Assembly: GCF_019703305.1 (NCBI RefSeq)
Contig: NZ_AP024814.1
Coordinates: 1,178,001-1,242,000, forward strand
Origin: Helicobacter sp. NHP19-003
Lineage (GTDB): Bacteria; Campylobacterota; Campylobacteria; Campylobacterales; Helicobacteraceae
DNA: 64,000 nucleotides
Direction: 5' to 3'
Shown: positions 34,354 through 44,146 of the stretch, piece by piece
How positions within the stretch are numbered: the stretch's first letter is position 1
How the letters are laid out: each line of letters opens with the position of its first letter
The notes under the pieces: generated by a model
Databases searched by the model: none
What the model was told of the DNA's origin: nothing
What the model saw: the letters and a program-made list of their open reading frames with translations, nothing else
Made by a program: the position numbers and the translations under genes

Positions 34354-34817
34354 TGCGGCTTTACTACGGCTACAACGAGTTTAGAAAGGATGTCGTGGAC
34401 CTGGCCAAAATGGTTGAAGCCAACTTCAAACCCCAAGCGATTGTGTCAATTCTGCGGGGTGGCATGACCTTGGCGCACTTTTTGGGGCTTTATTGGGACA
34501 CCAAAGAGGTGTATGCGATCAACGCCAGCTCTTATGGCACGGATCGCAAACAAGGCGCGCTGATCATAGACAATGTCCCCAAGCTCAAGCCCACCCACAA
34601 AGAAATTTTAGTGGTGGATGAGATCGTGGATAGTGGCAGGAGTTTTCTAGGTGTGATGCAGGTGCTAAAAGAGCATTACCCCACAGCCCACTTTAAAAGT
34701 GCGGTGCTCTTCGCCCACAAGAGCGCACATTTTCAGGCCGATTACACCCTAAAAGAGGCGGCATCGTGGATCGACTTCTTTTGGGAGGTGGACACACAGG
34801 GAGATCACATTGCCTAA
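34353..34817 (+). CDS. gpt: Xanthine/guanine-type purine phosphoribosyltransferase
   Basis: A 154-residue type I PRTase. The PRPP-binding loop is ILVVDEIVDSGRSFLGV (about residues 89-105), and SILRGGMTLAHFLG provides the PPi loop. It salvages xanthine, guanine or hypoxanthine to the nucleotide using PRPP. The same gene (HP0735) sits between the aminotransferase and rimO in H. pylori. Base preference is inferred from that annotation. Confidence 0.88.
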   Translation: MRLYYGYNEFRKDVVDLAKMVEANFKPQAIVSILRGGMTLAHFLGLYWDTKEVYAINASSYGTDRKQGALIIDNVPKLKPTHKEILVVDEIVDSGRSFLGVMQVLKEHYPTAHFKSAVLFAHKSAHFQADYTLKEAASWIDFFWEVDTQGDHIA

Positions 34818-36105
34818 ATTACATTTGGTTTCTTTGGGGTGCTCCAAAAATCTTGTGGATAGCGAGGTGATGCTTGGCAAACTCGCCCACTACGAACTCA
34901 CCAGCGATCTGGGCAGTGCCGATGCGATCATTGTCAACACTTGCGGATTCATAAAGTCCGCCAAAGAGGAGAGCATTAGAGTCTTGCTAGAAGCCATTGA
35001 GGGGCGCAAAAAGGGGGCTTTGGTCGTGGCAAGTGGTTGCCTTAGCCAACGCTATAAAGAGGAGCTCGCCAAAGAGTTGCCCGAAATCGATATTTTCACG
35101 GGCGTGGGCGATTACGACCAAATAGACACGCTCTTAGCGCACAAACAAAGCCAATTTTCTAAGCAAGTCTTTTTAGCCAGCCAACACGCCCGCACCATCA
35201 TCGGCTCATCCGTGCATGCCTATGTCAAATTGTCTGAGGGGTGCAACCAAAATTGTAGTTTCTGTGCGATTCCAAGTTTTAAAGGGCGCTTGCAAAGCAA
35301 GCGTATAGAGGACATTTTAAACGAAGTGGAGGGCTTGGCCAAAAGGGGTTACACAGACATCAGCTTCATCGCCCAAGATTCTAGCTCTTACTTGCAAGAT
35401 CAAGGCGTAAAAGAGGGGCTAGTACAGCTCATTAAAGCCATCGACAGGCAGGGTGTGCTTAAGAGTGCTCGGATTTTTTATCTCTACCCCACCACCACCA
35501 CGCACAAACTCATTGAAACGATCGCAAGCTCGCCTATTTTTGCAAATTACTTTGACATGCCCATCCAGCACATCACAGACTCCATGCTCAAAACCATGCG
35601 CCGCAACTCCACAAAAGCCAAGCATTTAGAGCTTTTAAAAGCCATGCGTGCTGTGCCGGGCAGCTTTCTACGCTCTACTTTGCTCTTAGGCCACCCGCAC
35701 GAGCAAGAGAGCGACATCAACGAGCTAGAGGCGTTTTTACAAGAGTTTCATTTTGACCGCTTAAATCTCTTTGCCTTCAGTGCAGAAGAGGGCACTAAGG
35801 CTTATGGCATGCCCCAAATTGCGAGCAAGCTTGTCAATGAACGGCTCGATCACATCAACGCTTTGGTGCAAGAACAGGTGCAAACCTCTATGCAAAACCT
35901 GCTCGGGCAGACTTTAGAGGTGATCGTGGAGGGGGCTAGCGAGGATCATCTCTTTTTGCGTGCCCGTGATCGGCGTTGGGGCTTGGAGATTGACGGGGAG
36001 ATTCTCATCAATGAAAGTGCATTAGAGCACACCCCCCCGGGGCATTACAAAGCTCTTTGCCACACCTATGAAGAGGGGGTACTTGTGGGCAAGATCGTGG
36101 CTTAA
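34810..36105 (+). CDS. rimO: RimO, ribosomal protein S12 methylthiotransferase
   Basis: A 431-residue radical SAM enzyme starting at TTG 34810, overlapping gpt by 8 nt. The N-terminal MTTase domain has LGCSKNLVDSEVMLG, NTCGFIKSAKEES and ASGCLSQRYKEEL, whose three cysteines bind one cluster. The radical SAM motif is SEGCNQNCSFCAIPSFKG (about 138-155). A C-terminal TRAM-like domain follows. It methylthiolates a conserved Asp of S12. Length and cysteine pattern fit RimO rather than MiaB. Confidence 0.94.
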   Translation: MPKLHLVSLGCSKNLVDSEVMLGKLAHYELTSDLGSADAIIVNTCGFIKSAKEESIRVLLEAIEGRKKGALVVASGCLSQRYKEELAKELPEIDIFTGVGDYDQIDTLLAHKQSQFSKQVFLASQHARTIIGSSVHAYVKLSEGCNQNCSFCAIPSFKGRLQSKRIEDILNEVEGLAKRGYTDISFIAQDSSSYLQDQGVKEGLVQLIKAIDRQGVLKSARIFYLYPTTTTHKLIETIASSPIFANYFDMPIQHITDSMLKTMRRNSTKAKHLELLKAMRAVPGSFLRSTLLLGHPHEQESDINELEAFLQEFHFDRLNLFAFSAEEGTKAYGMPQIASKLVNERLDHINALVQEQVQTSMQNLLGQTLEVIVEGASEDHLFLRARDRRWGLEIDGEILINESALEHTPPGHYKALCHTYEEGVLVGKIVA

Positions 36106-36277
36106 GCGGCTTGCAGAATGCAGGGTAATCTTAAACTCTGTCAAATCCCGCCTTCTAAGCAAGCCCAAAGTCTTGACACCTTGTGTGATCCACGGGTCGG
36201 TGTCCGCCACTCTTGAAGTGCTCACTTTAGGGTGTACGCCTATAAATTGCCACACAAGACCAAGGGCAGGTGTTGCA

Positions 36278-38272
36278 TTAAACCTTAAACGCGCTCAAAA
36301 AGCCGTTCAAATCGTTGGTTTGTTGGTTGAGCTCATGAGAAGAATTTTGCATAGAGTCGTTGATTTTTAATAAATCCTGCACGCATGAGGCAATCTTGTC
36401 CCCATTTTCAAGGACGCTTGTGGTGTGTTTGTTGATTTTATTGATGTTGTCTAGATTCGCCAAAGATTGATCCACGACATTGACGATCACGCCCGCGAGG
36501 TGGTGGACATGGTCTTGCATGGCGCTTGATTGCTCGGTGAGGGCGTGCATTAATTGGAGGCTATTTTTCCTCTCCCCATTGATCTTTTCAATGGATTCTA
36601 AGATATTTGTAACGATGGCTTCGCTCTCTGTAATGCTGTTTTGGGTTCTCTCAGCCAAAGCCCGCACTTCATCGGCCACCACTGCAAAGCCACGCCCATG
36701 TTCGCCCGCCCGGGCGGCCTCAATGGCGGCGTTTAGGGCGAGTAGATTTGTTTGTTTGGCGATGTCTGTGATGGTGTCTAAAATGACTCGTATATTTTGT
36801 GCCTCTGTGGATAAAGCTTGCATTTGTGCCACGCTGTTTTCCTCATTAGCCACATTGTGCTGGACATGTTTGTTGATGGCGACCACAGCCGTTTTAGTGT
36901 CGCTAACATTGTTAAGAACTCCTTCTAAAAGCTCTTTGGTTGACATCGACATTGCCAAGCTTTCGTCTAAGGCTTGGCGGCTAGCGTGGCTTAAATCCGT
37001 GTTGTTTTGGCTGACTTGCTTGATTTGCTTAGAGTTGGAGTCTAAACCTATGGAAATGGTGTTTAAGGTCTTAGAAACGGTGGTGTTGCTCTGCACCTGC
37101 TGGAAGATTCGTTGCAAAGTGTCGCGCATGTATTCTATAAATGTGTTCACAGAACGCGCCATAAACCCGATTTCATCGTTGGCAGCGATGCTGATTTTGT
37201 CTGTAAAAGTTTTATTGTCCACAATGTATTTTAAGGTCTTGTTGACCTTTTGTAATCTCTTAGAAATGTAGCGCATCATCAAGAAAGCCAAGATCGTTGT
37301 TACAAGAATGATCAGCACTTCAGAAATCGCTAACAATTCAAAATAGCGGGTTTCTTTTGTGATCTCAGCCCTAGCGAGCTTTGTGATGTGATCACTGATG
37401 CTATCCTCCACCCGTTTCAATAGATCGATTTTCTTTGTAATGGTGCTAAACCAAAGTGTGGGGTCTACACCAAACCCCCCCACTAAATATTTTTGCATGA
37501 GGATTTGGCGCATTCTCTCCACCTCTTTAAAGCTCGAGTCTGCCAAAACACGCTCAAAAAGGGCGATGCTCTGTGTATCCCCTAAGGATAGAAAATATTT
37601 TTCAAAAACCTCTTGCTTGGCGATGAGGGCAATGAAATGCGCATATTGCGGATCGGTAGGGTCGTTTGCAATAAAAATGCGGTTGGCTGTGGCGCGCTCC
37701 AGCCCCGACATTTCTTTGGCGTAAAGAAAACTGATATATTCCATCGCTGCGTTAGAGATTTTGGAGTTGGGGATGGTCTTAATAGAATCGAGCACGGTGT
37801 CTAAGAACATGTCAATGCCCTTTGTGAAGTAGGCAATTGCACTGTTGGTGAGGGCTTTTTTGTCCTTAGTCTCCATTGCATTGCGTCTTTGGGGCAATTG
37901 ATCCAAGAAATCAAGCCCGCTTTGCACAGCCTGCCTGTAACGAGAGTCTAGGCCAGAAATAGAACCTAAAAATTTTTTAAGTGCCTCCAATTTTGTGTCT
38001 GTGTTTTGCCTTTGCTCGGGCAACTTGTCGGCAAATTGCACCCCTCCGCTGGACAAGAACCCTGCGCTCATCCCACGCTCTTTTTGCATCTCGTGCACCA
38101 GCGCAGATATATACCTAGACACCTTTATTTGGCGCGCCAAATCCTTATTGAGGCTGAGCTCATTGTAAGTACTGCGCAGTTGCCAGACCATAAAAAACAA
38201 CAAGACCACCATAGGGATAGAAATGATCAGTATAATCTTGCTCTGTAACTTTAAACTATTTAAAAATTGCAA
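36278..38272 (-). CDS. Methyl-accepting chemotaxis protein with a NIT sensor domain
   Basis: A 664-residue chemoreceptor. TM1 (about 10-30) and TM2 (about 312-335) flank a periplasmic NIT-type domain: [18 protein letters not shown] and the repeated four-helix pattern QKERG...R...[22 protein letters not shown] follows, then the signalling hairpin with [29 protein letters not shown] domains are proposed to sense nitrate or nitrite in other bacteria; the ligand here is unknown. The well-studied H. pylori receptors TlpA, TlpB and TlpC have Cache-type sensors instead. No CheB/CheR pentapeptide is seen at the C-terminus. Confidence 0.9.
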   Translation of the reverse strand: MQFLNSLKLQSKIILIISIPMVVLLFFMVWQLRSTYNELSLNKDLARQIKVSRYISALVHEMQKERGMSAGFLSSGGVQFADKLPEQRQNTDTKLEALKKFLGSISGLDSRYRQAVQSGLDFLDQLPQRRNAMETKDKKALTNSAIAYFTKGIDMFLDTVLDSIKTIPNSKISNAAMEYISFLYAKEMSGLERATANRIFIANDPTDPQYAHFIALIAKQEVFEKYFLSLGDTQSIALFERVLADSSFKEVERMRQILMQKYLVGGFGVDPTLWFSTITKKIDLLKRVEDSISDHITKLARAEITKETRYFELLAISEVLIILVTTILAFLMMRYISKRLQKVNKTLKYIVDNKTFTDKISIAANDEIGFMARSVNTFIEYMRDTLQRIFQQVQSNTTVSKTLNTISIGLDSNSKQIKQVSQNNTDLSHASRQALDESLAMSMSTKELLEGVLNNVSDTKTAVVAINKHVQHNVANEENSVAQMQALSTEAQNIRVILDTITDIAKQTNLLALNAAIEAARAGEHGRGFAVVADEVRALAERTQNSITESEAIVTNILESIEKINGERKNSLQLMHALTEQSSAMQDHVHHLAGVIVNVVDQSLANLDNINKINKHTTSVLENGDKIASCVQDLLKINDSMQNSSHELNQQTNDLNGFLSAFKV

Positions 38273-38663
38273 TGAACACTCCTCATCAAAGCCCCATTGT
38301 AATTAAAATTAGATAATCAAAAAATTGTGTAAATTGTGTAAATAAAAAGACTAACAACAAGAAAACATGCGCGGGATTCTAAAATTTGTTACGCTATAAG
38401 AAAAGTTGCAAGCCACCTGCCGTAAATCTACAAAGCCAAGATCGCAGCAGATAAGTTAAAAAGTTTGACTACGCCATGCCGCGCAGGTGTGGACATAAGC
38501 AAGTGGCATGCATCTGCTTTTGCTAAAAACCCACGCTTATTTTGACAAGATTGGAGACGCGGCAAAATAGCCGTGTAGACAACCCCTGTGCTTTTAAGTT
38601 TTAGAATTTATGGAGCTGTTAGACATCCCATCGCCATTAAGATATGCCCAAACTTTGAGGGTG
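38273..38663. other. Intergenic region upstream of the chemoreceptor, nothing coding seen
   Basis: About 390 bp. The first 100 bp are A/T-rich and should hold the chemoreceptor promoter, but no clear -10 box was chosen. The rest is of mixed composition without a family-like open frame, tRNA or repeat. It ends at the repeat element. Confidence 0.5.
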
Positions 38664-38945
38664 CAGACCGTTCTTACAGACCTATAAAATCCTATAAAAC
38701 TTTGTAAAATTCTACAAAGCTAGAATTTCTGCTGTATTCCTAGTTCAACCATGCCTGCCACACTCTTGGTTTTCGAGTGTTTGGCTTTTCGCATGTCCGT
38801 AGGCGTTAATTCGGTAGGAACTCTACCTACTAAAGACAACGCCTATTTTTTAGCAAAATTTCGGGCTTTTGTGGCAAGAATAAACCTATAAAAAACTTAT
38901 AGTATTTTATAGAATTTTATAGATTTTGTCTTGATGTTTCTAACC
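38664..38945 (-). mobile_element. MITE-like repeat element with terminal inverted repeats, copy 1
   Basis: A 282 bp non-coding unit, reverse complement of 59671-59958 with about five substitutions and one 5-6 bp indel. Near each end is an 18 bp inverted repeat: CTATAAAATCCTATAAAA at 38683-38700 and its near-exact complement TTTTATAGAATTTTATAG at 38905-38922 (17 of 18 match). Each is itself a doubled 9-mer. Inside are hairpins (see copy 2). Adjacent genes differ completely from those of copy 2, so the unit moved or was copied. It lies between the chemoreceptor and hipO. No transposase is encoded, so it would depend on one elsewhere. Confidence 0.8.
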
Positions 38946-38974
38946 AACCCCCTACCCCACCGCAGTTTAAGTGT

Positions 38975-40129
38975 CTAGGGGTGCAAATATTTCAACACCA
39001 AGTGGGCGTAATAGCTGGCCGCACGGACTAAGAGAGCATCGTTAAAGACATAACCGGAGGTGTGCAAGTAGTGGGTGTTTTCATTTTCTAAAAAGGCATA
39101 GGCACAGGGGCGTTTTTGGGCAAAATAGCTAAAGTCCTCACTGCCCATAGCCGCTGGATATTCAAAACAACAAGCCTCTTTACCAAAGACTTCCAGCGCC
39201 ACCTCTTGGGCAAAGGCCGTGGCTTTGGGGTCATTAAACATAATGGTGGCGACAGCCTGCTTTGTGATCCCAATCTCCACCCCATAGACTAGGGCGATGC
39301 CCTGTGCGATCTCTTCAATGCGTTTGGTGGTGATCTCTTGGCTCTCATTGTCTAAAGCACGCACGCTTAATTGTAGAGTGGCGCGATCGGGGATGATGTT
39401 AAAAGTATTGCCTGCATTAAACGCCCCCACACTCACCACCGCGCTGTGCTGGGGATCGATGTTCCTAGACACAATGCTTTGCAGCGCCACCACCAAGAGT
39501 GCGCCCACCACAATGGGGTCTTTGCACTTTTCAGGCGCGCTCCCATGCCCACCCTTGCCCTTGATTTCTAGCGTGTAGCTGTCTGCACTTGCCATGACGG
39601 CCCCACTCTCAAGGTAAATTTTTTTATCTGTGCCAAGGGGCATATTGTGCCAGCCAAAGATCATGTCGCTGTCAAATTTTTCTAACAAGCCATCTTCAAG
39701 CATCGCCCTAGCCCCCCCAAGGCCCTCTTCGGCAGGCTGGAAGTAGAGATTGAGAGTCCCTTTAAACTCTTGGCCGGCTAGATATTTAGCCGCCAGCAAC
39801 AAGGATGCACTGTGCCCATCATGCCCGCAGGCATGCATTTTGCCCGGGCTTTGGCTCTTATAGGGCAGGTCGTTGTTTTCTGACATGGGCAATGCGTCCA
39901 TGTCCGCCCTTAAACCGATTTTCTTAGGTGAATCGCCCTTTTTAAGCACCCCCACCACCCCCGTTTTGCCCACACCCGTATGCACTTCATAGCCAAACTC
40001 TTTGAGCTTCTCTGCCACAAGTTTAGAAGTTTTAAGCTCTTCAAAGCCCAGCTCGGGGTGCTGGTGGATTTGCTGGCGCAATTTGATAAATTCCTCTTGC
40101 ATGGCGACAATTCCGGGGACGAGAGGCAT
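38975..40129 (-). CDS. hipO: Hippurate hydrolase / N-acyl-amino acid amidohydrolase (M20D)
   Basis: A 384-residue metallohydrolase very close to Campylobacter jejuni HipO: RADMDALPMSENNDLPYKS, MHACGHDGHSASLLLAAKYL, FQPAEEGLGGARAML, GGHGSAPEKCKDPI and the C-terminal FLENENTHYLHTSGYVFND. The metal ligands of M20D enzymes (CGHDGH, PAEEG and the late His) are all present. It would hydrolyse N-benzoylglycine and other N-acyl amino acids in the cytoplasm. AAGGAAAA precedes the ATG. I do not know of this gene in H. pylori, so it may be a lineage-specific gain or retention. It lies next to the repeat element. Confidence 0.9.
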   Translation of the reverse strand: MPLVPGIVAMQEEFIKLRQQIHQHPELGFEELKTSKLVAEKLKEFGYEVHTGVGKTGVVGVLKKGDSPKKIGLRADMDALPMSENNDLPYKSQSPGKMHACGHDGHSASLLLAAKYLAGQEFKGTLNLYFQPAEEGLGGARAMLEDGLLEKFDSDMIFGWHNMPLGTDKKIYLESGAVMASADSYTLEIKGKGGHGSAPEKCKDPIVVGALLVVALQSIVSRNIDPQHSAVVSVGAFNAGNTFNIIPDRATLQLSVRALDNESQEITTKRIEEIAQGIALVYGVEIGITKQAVATIMFNDPKATAFAQEVALEVFGKEACCFEYPAAMGSEDFSYFAQKRPCAYAFLENENTHYLHTSGYVFNDALLVRAASYYAHLVLKYLHP

Positions 40130-40160
40130 GGATTTTCCTTATAAGGGTTTGAGAAACCGG

Positions 40161-40166
40161 ATTATA
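40161..40166 (-). promoter_or_regulatory. -10 box of hipO
   Basis: Perfect TATAAT on the minus strand, 31 nt upstream of the hipO ATG, so hipO is transcribed from its own promoter rather than from the mutS2 operon. Confidence 0.5.
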
Positions 40167-40190
40167 CGCTGTGTGGGTAAACCTTAGGGT

Positions 40191-40232
40191 TTATCGGGTT
40201 TTCTCCAGGCGTTGCAGGTAGCGTACACGCAT
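40191..40232 (-). CDS. Possible 13-residue basic peptide downstream of mutS2
   Basis: ATG at 40230-40232 is preceded by a strong GGAGGG site 6-9 nt upstream and encodes MRVRYLQRLEKTR before a stop. It sits between mutS2 and the hipO promoter. Length is too small to judge by composition; it could be a leader peptide, a relic of a gene end, or chance. Confidence 0.2.
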   Translation of the reverse strand: MRVRYLQRLEKTR

Positions 40233-40268
40233 GGCTTCACCCTCCATAAAGAGCCATGAAGTCAAATT

Positions 40269-42477
40269 CTATAACTTCACAACCTGTGCCCCAGAGCCGC
40301 CTAAATTGTAGGGAGCATCGCCAAATTCTAGAACTTTGGGGTGAATTTTAAGCCACTCTCTTAGGGCGTTTCTTAAAATCCCCTTGCCCTTGCCATGCAC
40401 GATCAACACCTCTTCAAAGCCCGCTAGTAGGGCATTGGCTAAGAAGTCTTGGGCTTGCTCTAGGGCTTCTTGGGTGTCTAGCCCGCACAAATCCAAACGC
40501 ATTTGCCCCTTAGCTTGGGGTTTTTGTTTGATTTGCACCTCTGGCTTTGGGGCTTGGGGCTTGGGCTTTAATTTGAGGCTTTCGGCTTTGACTTTAATTT
40601 TGAGCCCATTTTCTAACGCCACGCTGTAAAGCCCCCCGATCACTGCGACAATCTCCCCACTCAACTTGCCATAGCCCACAAAATCACCCACTTCTAGGGC
40701 TTTGTTCTCTTTTAGGGTGGGGGCTTTAGCTTTGGGGCGTTTTAAGCTTTCTTGGATGGCTTGGATTTGTTGGTGGGCGTGGCTGGTGTTGTGACTGTGG
40801 TTCAACTCCCTAATCGCCTCTTGCATTTGCTTAAGGGCTTTGCTGTAGCTTTGCTCTAGGGCATGTTGTTCTGCTTCTTTGGCTCTTTGTGCCTCTTGGA
40901 TTTTTGCGAGCTTTTCTTGGTAGACTCTCTCTTGCGCCTCTTGCACTTCTTTGAGCTGACTTTGTTGTTCTTGCAATTCCTGCTCTAGGGCACTGGTGCG
41001 CTCGATCAAGGCGTTTAAATTCTCTTGCTCTGTGCCATAAAGCTCTTTGGCCTCTGTGATTAAAGCAGCGGGCACGCCATAGCGCAGGGCGGTTTCAAAG
41101 GCGTAACTTTTTCCGATAAGCCCGGGGGTGAAGGTGTAGGTGGGCATTTGGGCGTGGATGTCGTAGTTGGCGGCCAAGAGTTGTACGGATGGATTTTTGG
41201 CTAAGAGTAAAGCTAAATGCTTGTGGTGGGTTGTTACGACGATTTTCGCCCCTTGATGGATGAGCTTTTCTAAAAGGGCTTTGTAAAGGCAACTAGCTTC
41301 TGCCGCATCTGTACCTAGCTCGATTTCATCCACACCAAGCAAAAGGTTGGGCGTGCTTAGGGCGTGGGTGAAGTCGAGCATGCGCCCGGCGAAGGTGGAG
41401 ATGTCGTTTTGGCTGTTTTGTGGGTCGCTGATGATGGCTTGGATGTTTTCTATATAGGGGATTTTGGAGTGGTGGGGGTTGATTTTAAAGGGCAAGAAGT
41501 GTTTGGCTAGCCACACACTCGCAAGCAGGGATTTTAAAAGCATGGTCTTGCCCCCCGTATTCACGCCTGTAACGAGCAGCAAAGGGTGGTTGAAATCCAC
41601 GCTTAAGGGCTTGGGGTCTTTAAGGTTAGGGTGGGCGAAGTCTTTTAACACGAATTGCCCGCTGGCATTGGGTTTGACAAAGTTTAAGCCCAAACTTTTA
41701 GCAAAGCTGATGCGTGCTTGCAAGTGGTCTAAATAGTCAAATTGCCTATCAAAAAAGCGCAAAAAGAGAAAAAGAGGGCGCAGTTTCACGCTCCATTGGG
41801 CGCATATTTGTTGCAAACAATGTTCTATCTCGGTGCGGGTTTCTTGGATTTTATGGCTTAAGGTCTTTGCCTCCAAAGGCTCTATGTAGAATTGTCCGCT
41901 GTGTGAGCGGGCGATCACAATGCCCTTAAACACGCTGGAAAAGCCGGGTTTTAATAGCAAGGTTTCCACACCTTGCACCAAATGCACTTGGCGGTCGACT
42001 AAGTAGGGTTCTAAGGATTTTAGCCCCAGAATTTGGCTAAAGATCTTTTGTTGCGTTTTTTTAAGGCGCTCTAAACTTTCTTGGTGTGCGTCTAGCTCTG
42101 GGTAAAAGCCACTCTTAAAGCCCACTTCCTCTTGCATGTGTGTTTCTAATTGCAACAACTCTTGGGGGATGTTTAGCTCTTGTAGGTATGCGTAAAGGGT
42201 GGGGGATTTGGGGGGACTTGCTTTTTAGACGTAAAAAATAGCGGGTGATTTGGATAAAAGCAAACAACACCTCAAGGTGCAACACCCCCCTTTTTTAAAG
42301 GATTTTAAGGGTTCATTTAAAGAGGGCAGTGGGGGGCTGGGGGATTTCTAGATTCTCTAATTCTTGCAAATGCGCCCAAGTGGTTTCGGGGAAGTTGAAG
42401 GCGATCTCTTTAGGGCGGGCTAGAAAGCGCTTGAATTGCTCTAAAAAGAGGGCTAAGTCGAGTTTAGTGGCGATCAT
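40269..42477 (-). pseudogene. mutS2: MutS2, reading frame broken three times at homopolymers
   Basis: The intact 3' part (from about 42158) has the MutS2 ATPase core (VTGVNTGGKTMLLKSLL, STFAGRMLDFTHAL, LLGVDEIELGTDAAEA), a long coiled coil, and a C-terminal Smr domain (LDLCGLDTQEALEQA, LIVHGKGKGILRNAL). The 5' end is recognisable in pieces: ATG at 42477 reading [20 protein letters not shown], then a shift at G6 42331-42336, then PSLNEPLKSFKKGG, a shift at C6 42285-42290, then VLHLEVLFAFIQITRYFLRL, a shift at G6 42210-42215, then SPTLYAYLQELNIPQE. Rebuilt length is about 735 residues, normal. MutS2 restrains recombination in H. pylori. The start overlaps the upstream gene by ATGA. Sequencing error is the main alternative. 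Confidence 0.75.
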
Positions 42478-42815
42478 TTGGTGTTTTGGCAACTTTGCAG
42501 GTCCACCAATACACCCTGCATGGGGGTGTTTTGTTTGCCAAGAAAACTTAAAGTCCCCGCCACGAGGCTAAAATCCTTTTGGCTCACCTTGACCCCATTA
42601 CAATCAAGCACCACGCCCCGCAAAAAATCCCTTTGCAGGGCAATCTGCTCTTTATTGATCTTGTCTTGTCGGTAGGTGTAAAGCCCAAGCCCCGCGGCAA
42701 GCACGCCTAAAAACACCACCACGGCGATTTTCTGCTTAAACCCCCGCGCAAAAAAGTCTTTAAGTAAAAACCACAACAGCACAAGGACTAAGCCTAAAAC
42801 AATCCACCCGCTCAT
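42474..42815 (-). CDS. Membrane-anchored protein of unknown function (HP0622-like)
   Basis: A 113-residue protein with two N-terminal hydrophobic helices ([15 protein letters not shown] and [19 protein letters not shown]) and a soluble C-terminal part with two cysteines ([14 protein letters not shown] and LQSCQNTK). The position between murC and mutS2 matches HP0622 in H. pylori. Overlaps of 4 nt with both neighbours indicate one operon. Function unknown. Confidence 0.7.
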   Translation of the reverse strand: MSGWIVLGLVLVLLWFLLKDFFARGFKQKIAVVVFLGVLAAGLGLYTYRQDKINKEQIALQRDFLRGVVLDCNGVKVSQKDFSLVAGTLSFLGKQNTPMQGVLVDLQSCQNTK

Positions 42816-44146
42816 AAATCCCCTCTAATTTGCGTGGTGATGTCCCCTGCTCCAAAGCCGATGGCTAGCCCCTTTTTGAGTGTGCGGATTTTCACACCTT
42901 GCACGAACAGCTCTAGCCCCTCACTTGTGCGCCAAAGGCGGTCAATAAAGGTGGGCTCTAAATGCCCAAACAAGGCTTGCATGTCTAGCTCTCTTGGGGC
43001 TTCGCCCGCCCGCCACACGGGCAAGATGTACAGTTGGCTTACGATCGAGTGGTTAAAGCACTCTTGAAAGCCCTTTAAATTGTCAAACAGACGGGAGAAT
43101 TTATGCGGTTGCCAAAAGACAATTGCCTCTTTTAAGCCCTTCAAGTCGGCGTAGGTTTGCAAAGCTTGCAAAGTGGCGGCGATCTCTGTAGGGTGGTGGG
43201 CGTAGTCGTCTATCAGCACAAACTCCCCCTTTTGCAAAATGTCAAAGCGTTTTTTAATGCCCTTGAAGTCCAAAAGATTTTTTCTTAACTCCTCTAGGGG
43301 CAACTCCTCTAGGGCGGCTAAAACGGCTAGGGCAGCGTTGCTGGCTGTGTGTGCGCCCAGCCCCCACACCTCAAACACGCCGTAATCTCTAAGTTTAAAA
43401 CGGGTGTAAGGTTCGTCCTCTTTTAAAAAGTAGGTGATTTCGCTGATGTCCTCGCTCGGATTTAGGCGGGTCGCCTCTAGTTCCAAGCCCTTTAAAAAGG
43501 GGTCTTCTATGTTGATGACCCGCCTTTGCCCCATTTGTATAAAGTCGGTGTAGGCCTGATAAAACGCCTTCAAATCGTAGTTATACCCCTCTAAATGCTC
43601 CACCTCAGCGTTCGTAACCAAAGCGCAGTAAGGATTAGAGCTTAAAAAACTCTGATCCGACTCGTCTGCTTCAAAGACGAGGCTAGGACTTTGGCTCTCT
43701 CTGACATTTGAGCCAAAGGCTTTGGAAGCCGCCCCGATGATCGCGCCAAAGTGGGGCAACAGAGCGGCGAGCATGGCACTCGTGCTGCTCTTGCCATGTG
43801 CCCCGCACACGCTAAACACCCGTTTATCGCCCAAAATATATTCTAGTGCCCGTTTGCGTGAAAGGATCACACAATTTTTCTCCATAGCCGCCACGATCTC
43901 TACATTATCCACCTTGATGATGGCCGAGTGTATCACCACCTCTTGGTCAGTGAGCGCGCTTGGATCATGCGGGATCGTAATCGGGATGCCTAGCCTCTCT
44001 AGATAGTCGGTGATAGAACTTCTAGCGATGTCTGAGCCACTCACCACCGCCCCCTGTGCCTTGAGATACTTGGCTAGCCCTGAAATGCCAATCCCCCCGA
44101 TCCCGATGAAGTGGATTTTATAGGTGTGGATGGGGCGATCTAGCAT
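42812..44146 (-). CDS. murC: MurC, UDP-N-acetylmuramate-L-alanine ligase
   Basis: A 444-residue Mur ligase that adds L-alanine to UDP-MurNAc using ATP in the cytoplasm. N-terminal [18 protein letters not shown] binds UDP-MurNAc, [18 protein letters not shown] (about 113-130) is the ATP loop, [11 protein letters not shown] and [10 protein letters not shown] complete the catalytic site, and [10 protein letters not shown] lies in the C-terminal domain. Length is normal. It overlaps the dapC-like gene upstream by 7 nt and the HP0622-like gene downstream by 4 nt. Confidence 0.96.
   Translation of the reverse strand: MLDRPIHTYKIHFIGIGGIGISGLAKYLKAQGAVVSGSDIARSSITDYLERLGIPITIPHDPSALTDQEVVIHSAIIKVDNVEIVAAMEKNCVILSRKRALEYILGDKRVFSVCGAHGKSSTSAMLAALLPHFGAIIGAASKAFGSNVRESQSPSLVFEADESDQSFLSSNPYCALVTNAEVEHLEGYNYDLKAFYQAYTDFIQMGQRRVINIEDPFLKGLELEATRLNPSEDISEITYFLKEDEPYTRFKLRDYGVFEVWGLGAHTASNAALAVLAALEELPLEELRKNLLDFKGIKKRFDILQKGEFVLIDDYAHHPTEIAATLQALQTYADLKGLKEAIVFWQPHKFSRLFDNLKGFQECFNHSIVSQLYILPVWRAGEAPRELDMQALFGHLEPTFIDRLWRTSEGLELFVQGVKIRTLKKGLAIGFGAGDITTQIRGDL

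Noticed and set aside
36022-36277. Short frames between rimO and the chemoreceptor
   Set aside because: Mostly antisense to the rimO end; no start signal or recognisable residues.
38664-38945. CRISPR array or tracrRNA reading of the A/T-rich repeats
   Set aside because: The doubled 9-mer occurs only at element ends, there are no spacers of regular size, and no cas genes are in the window.
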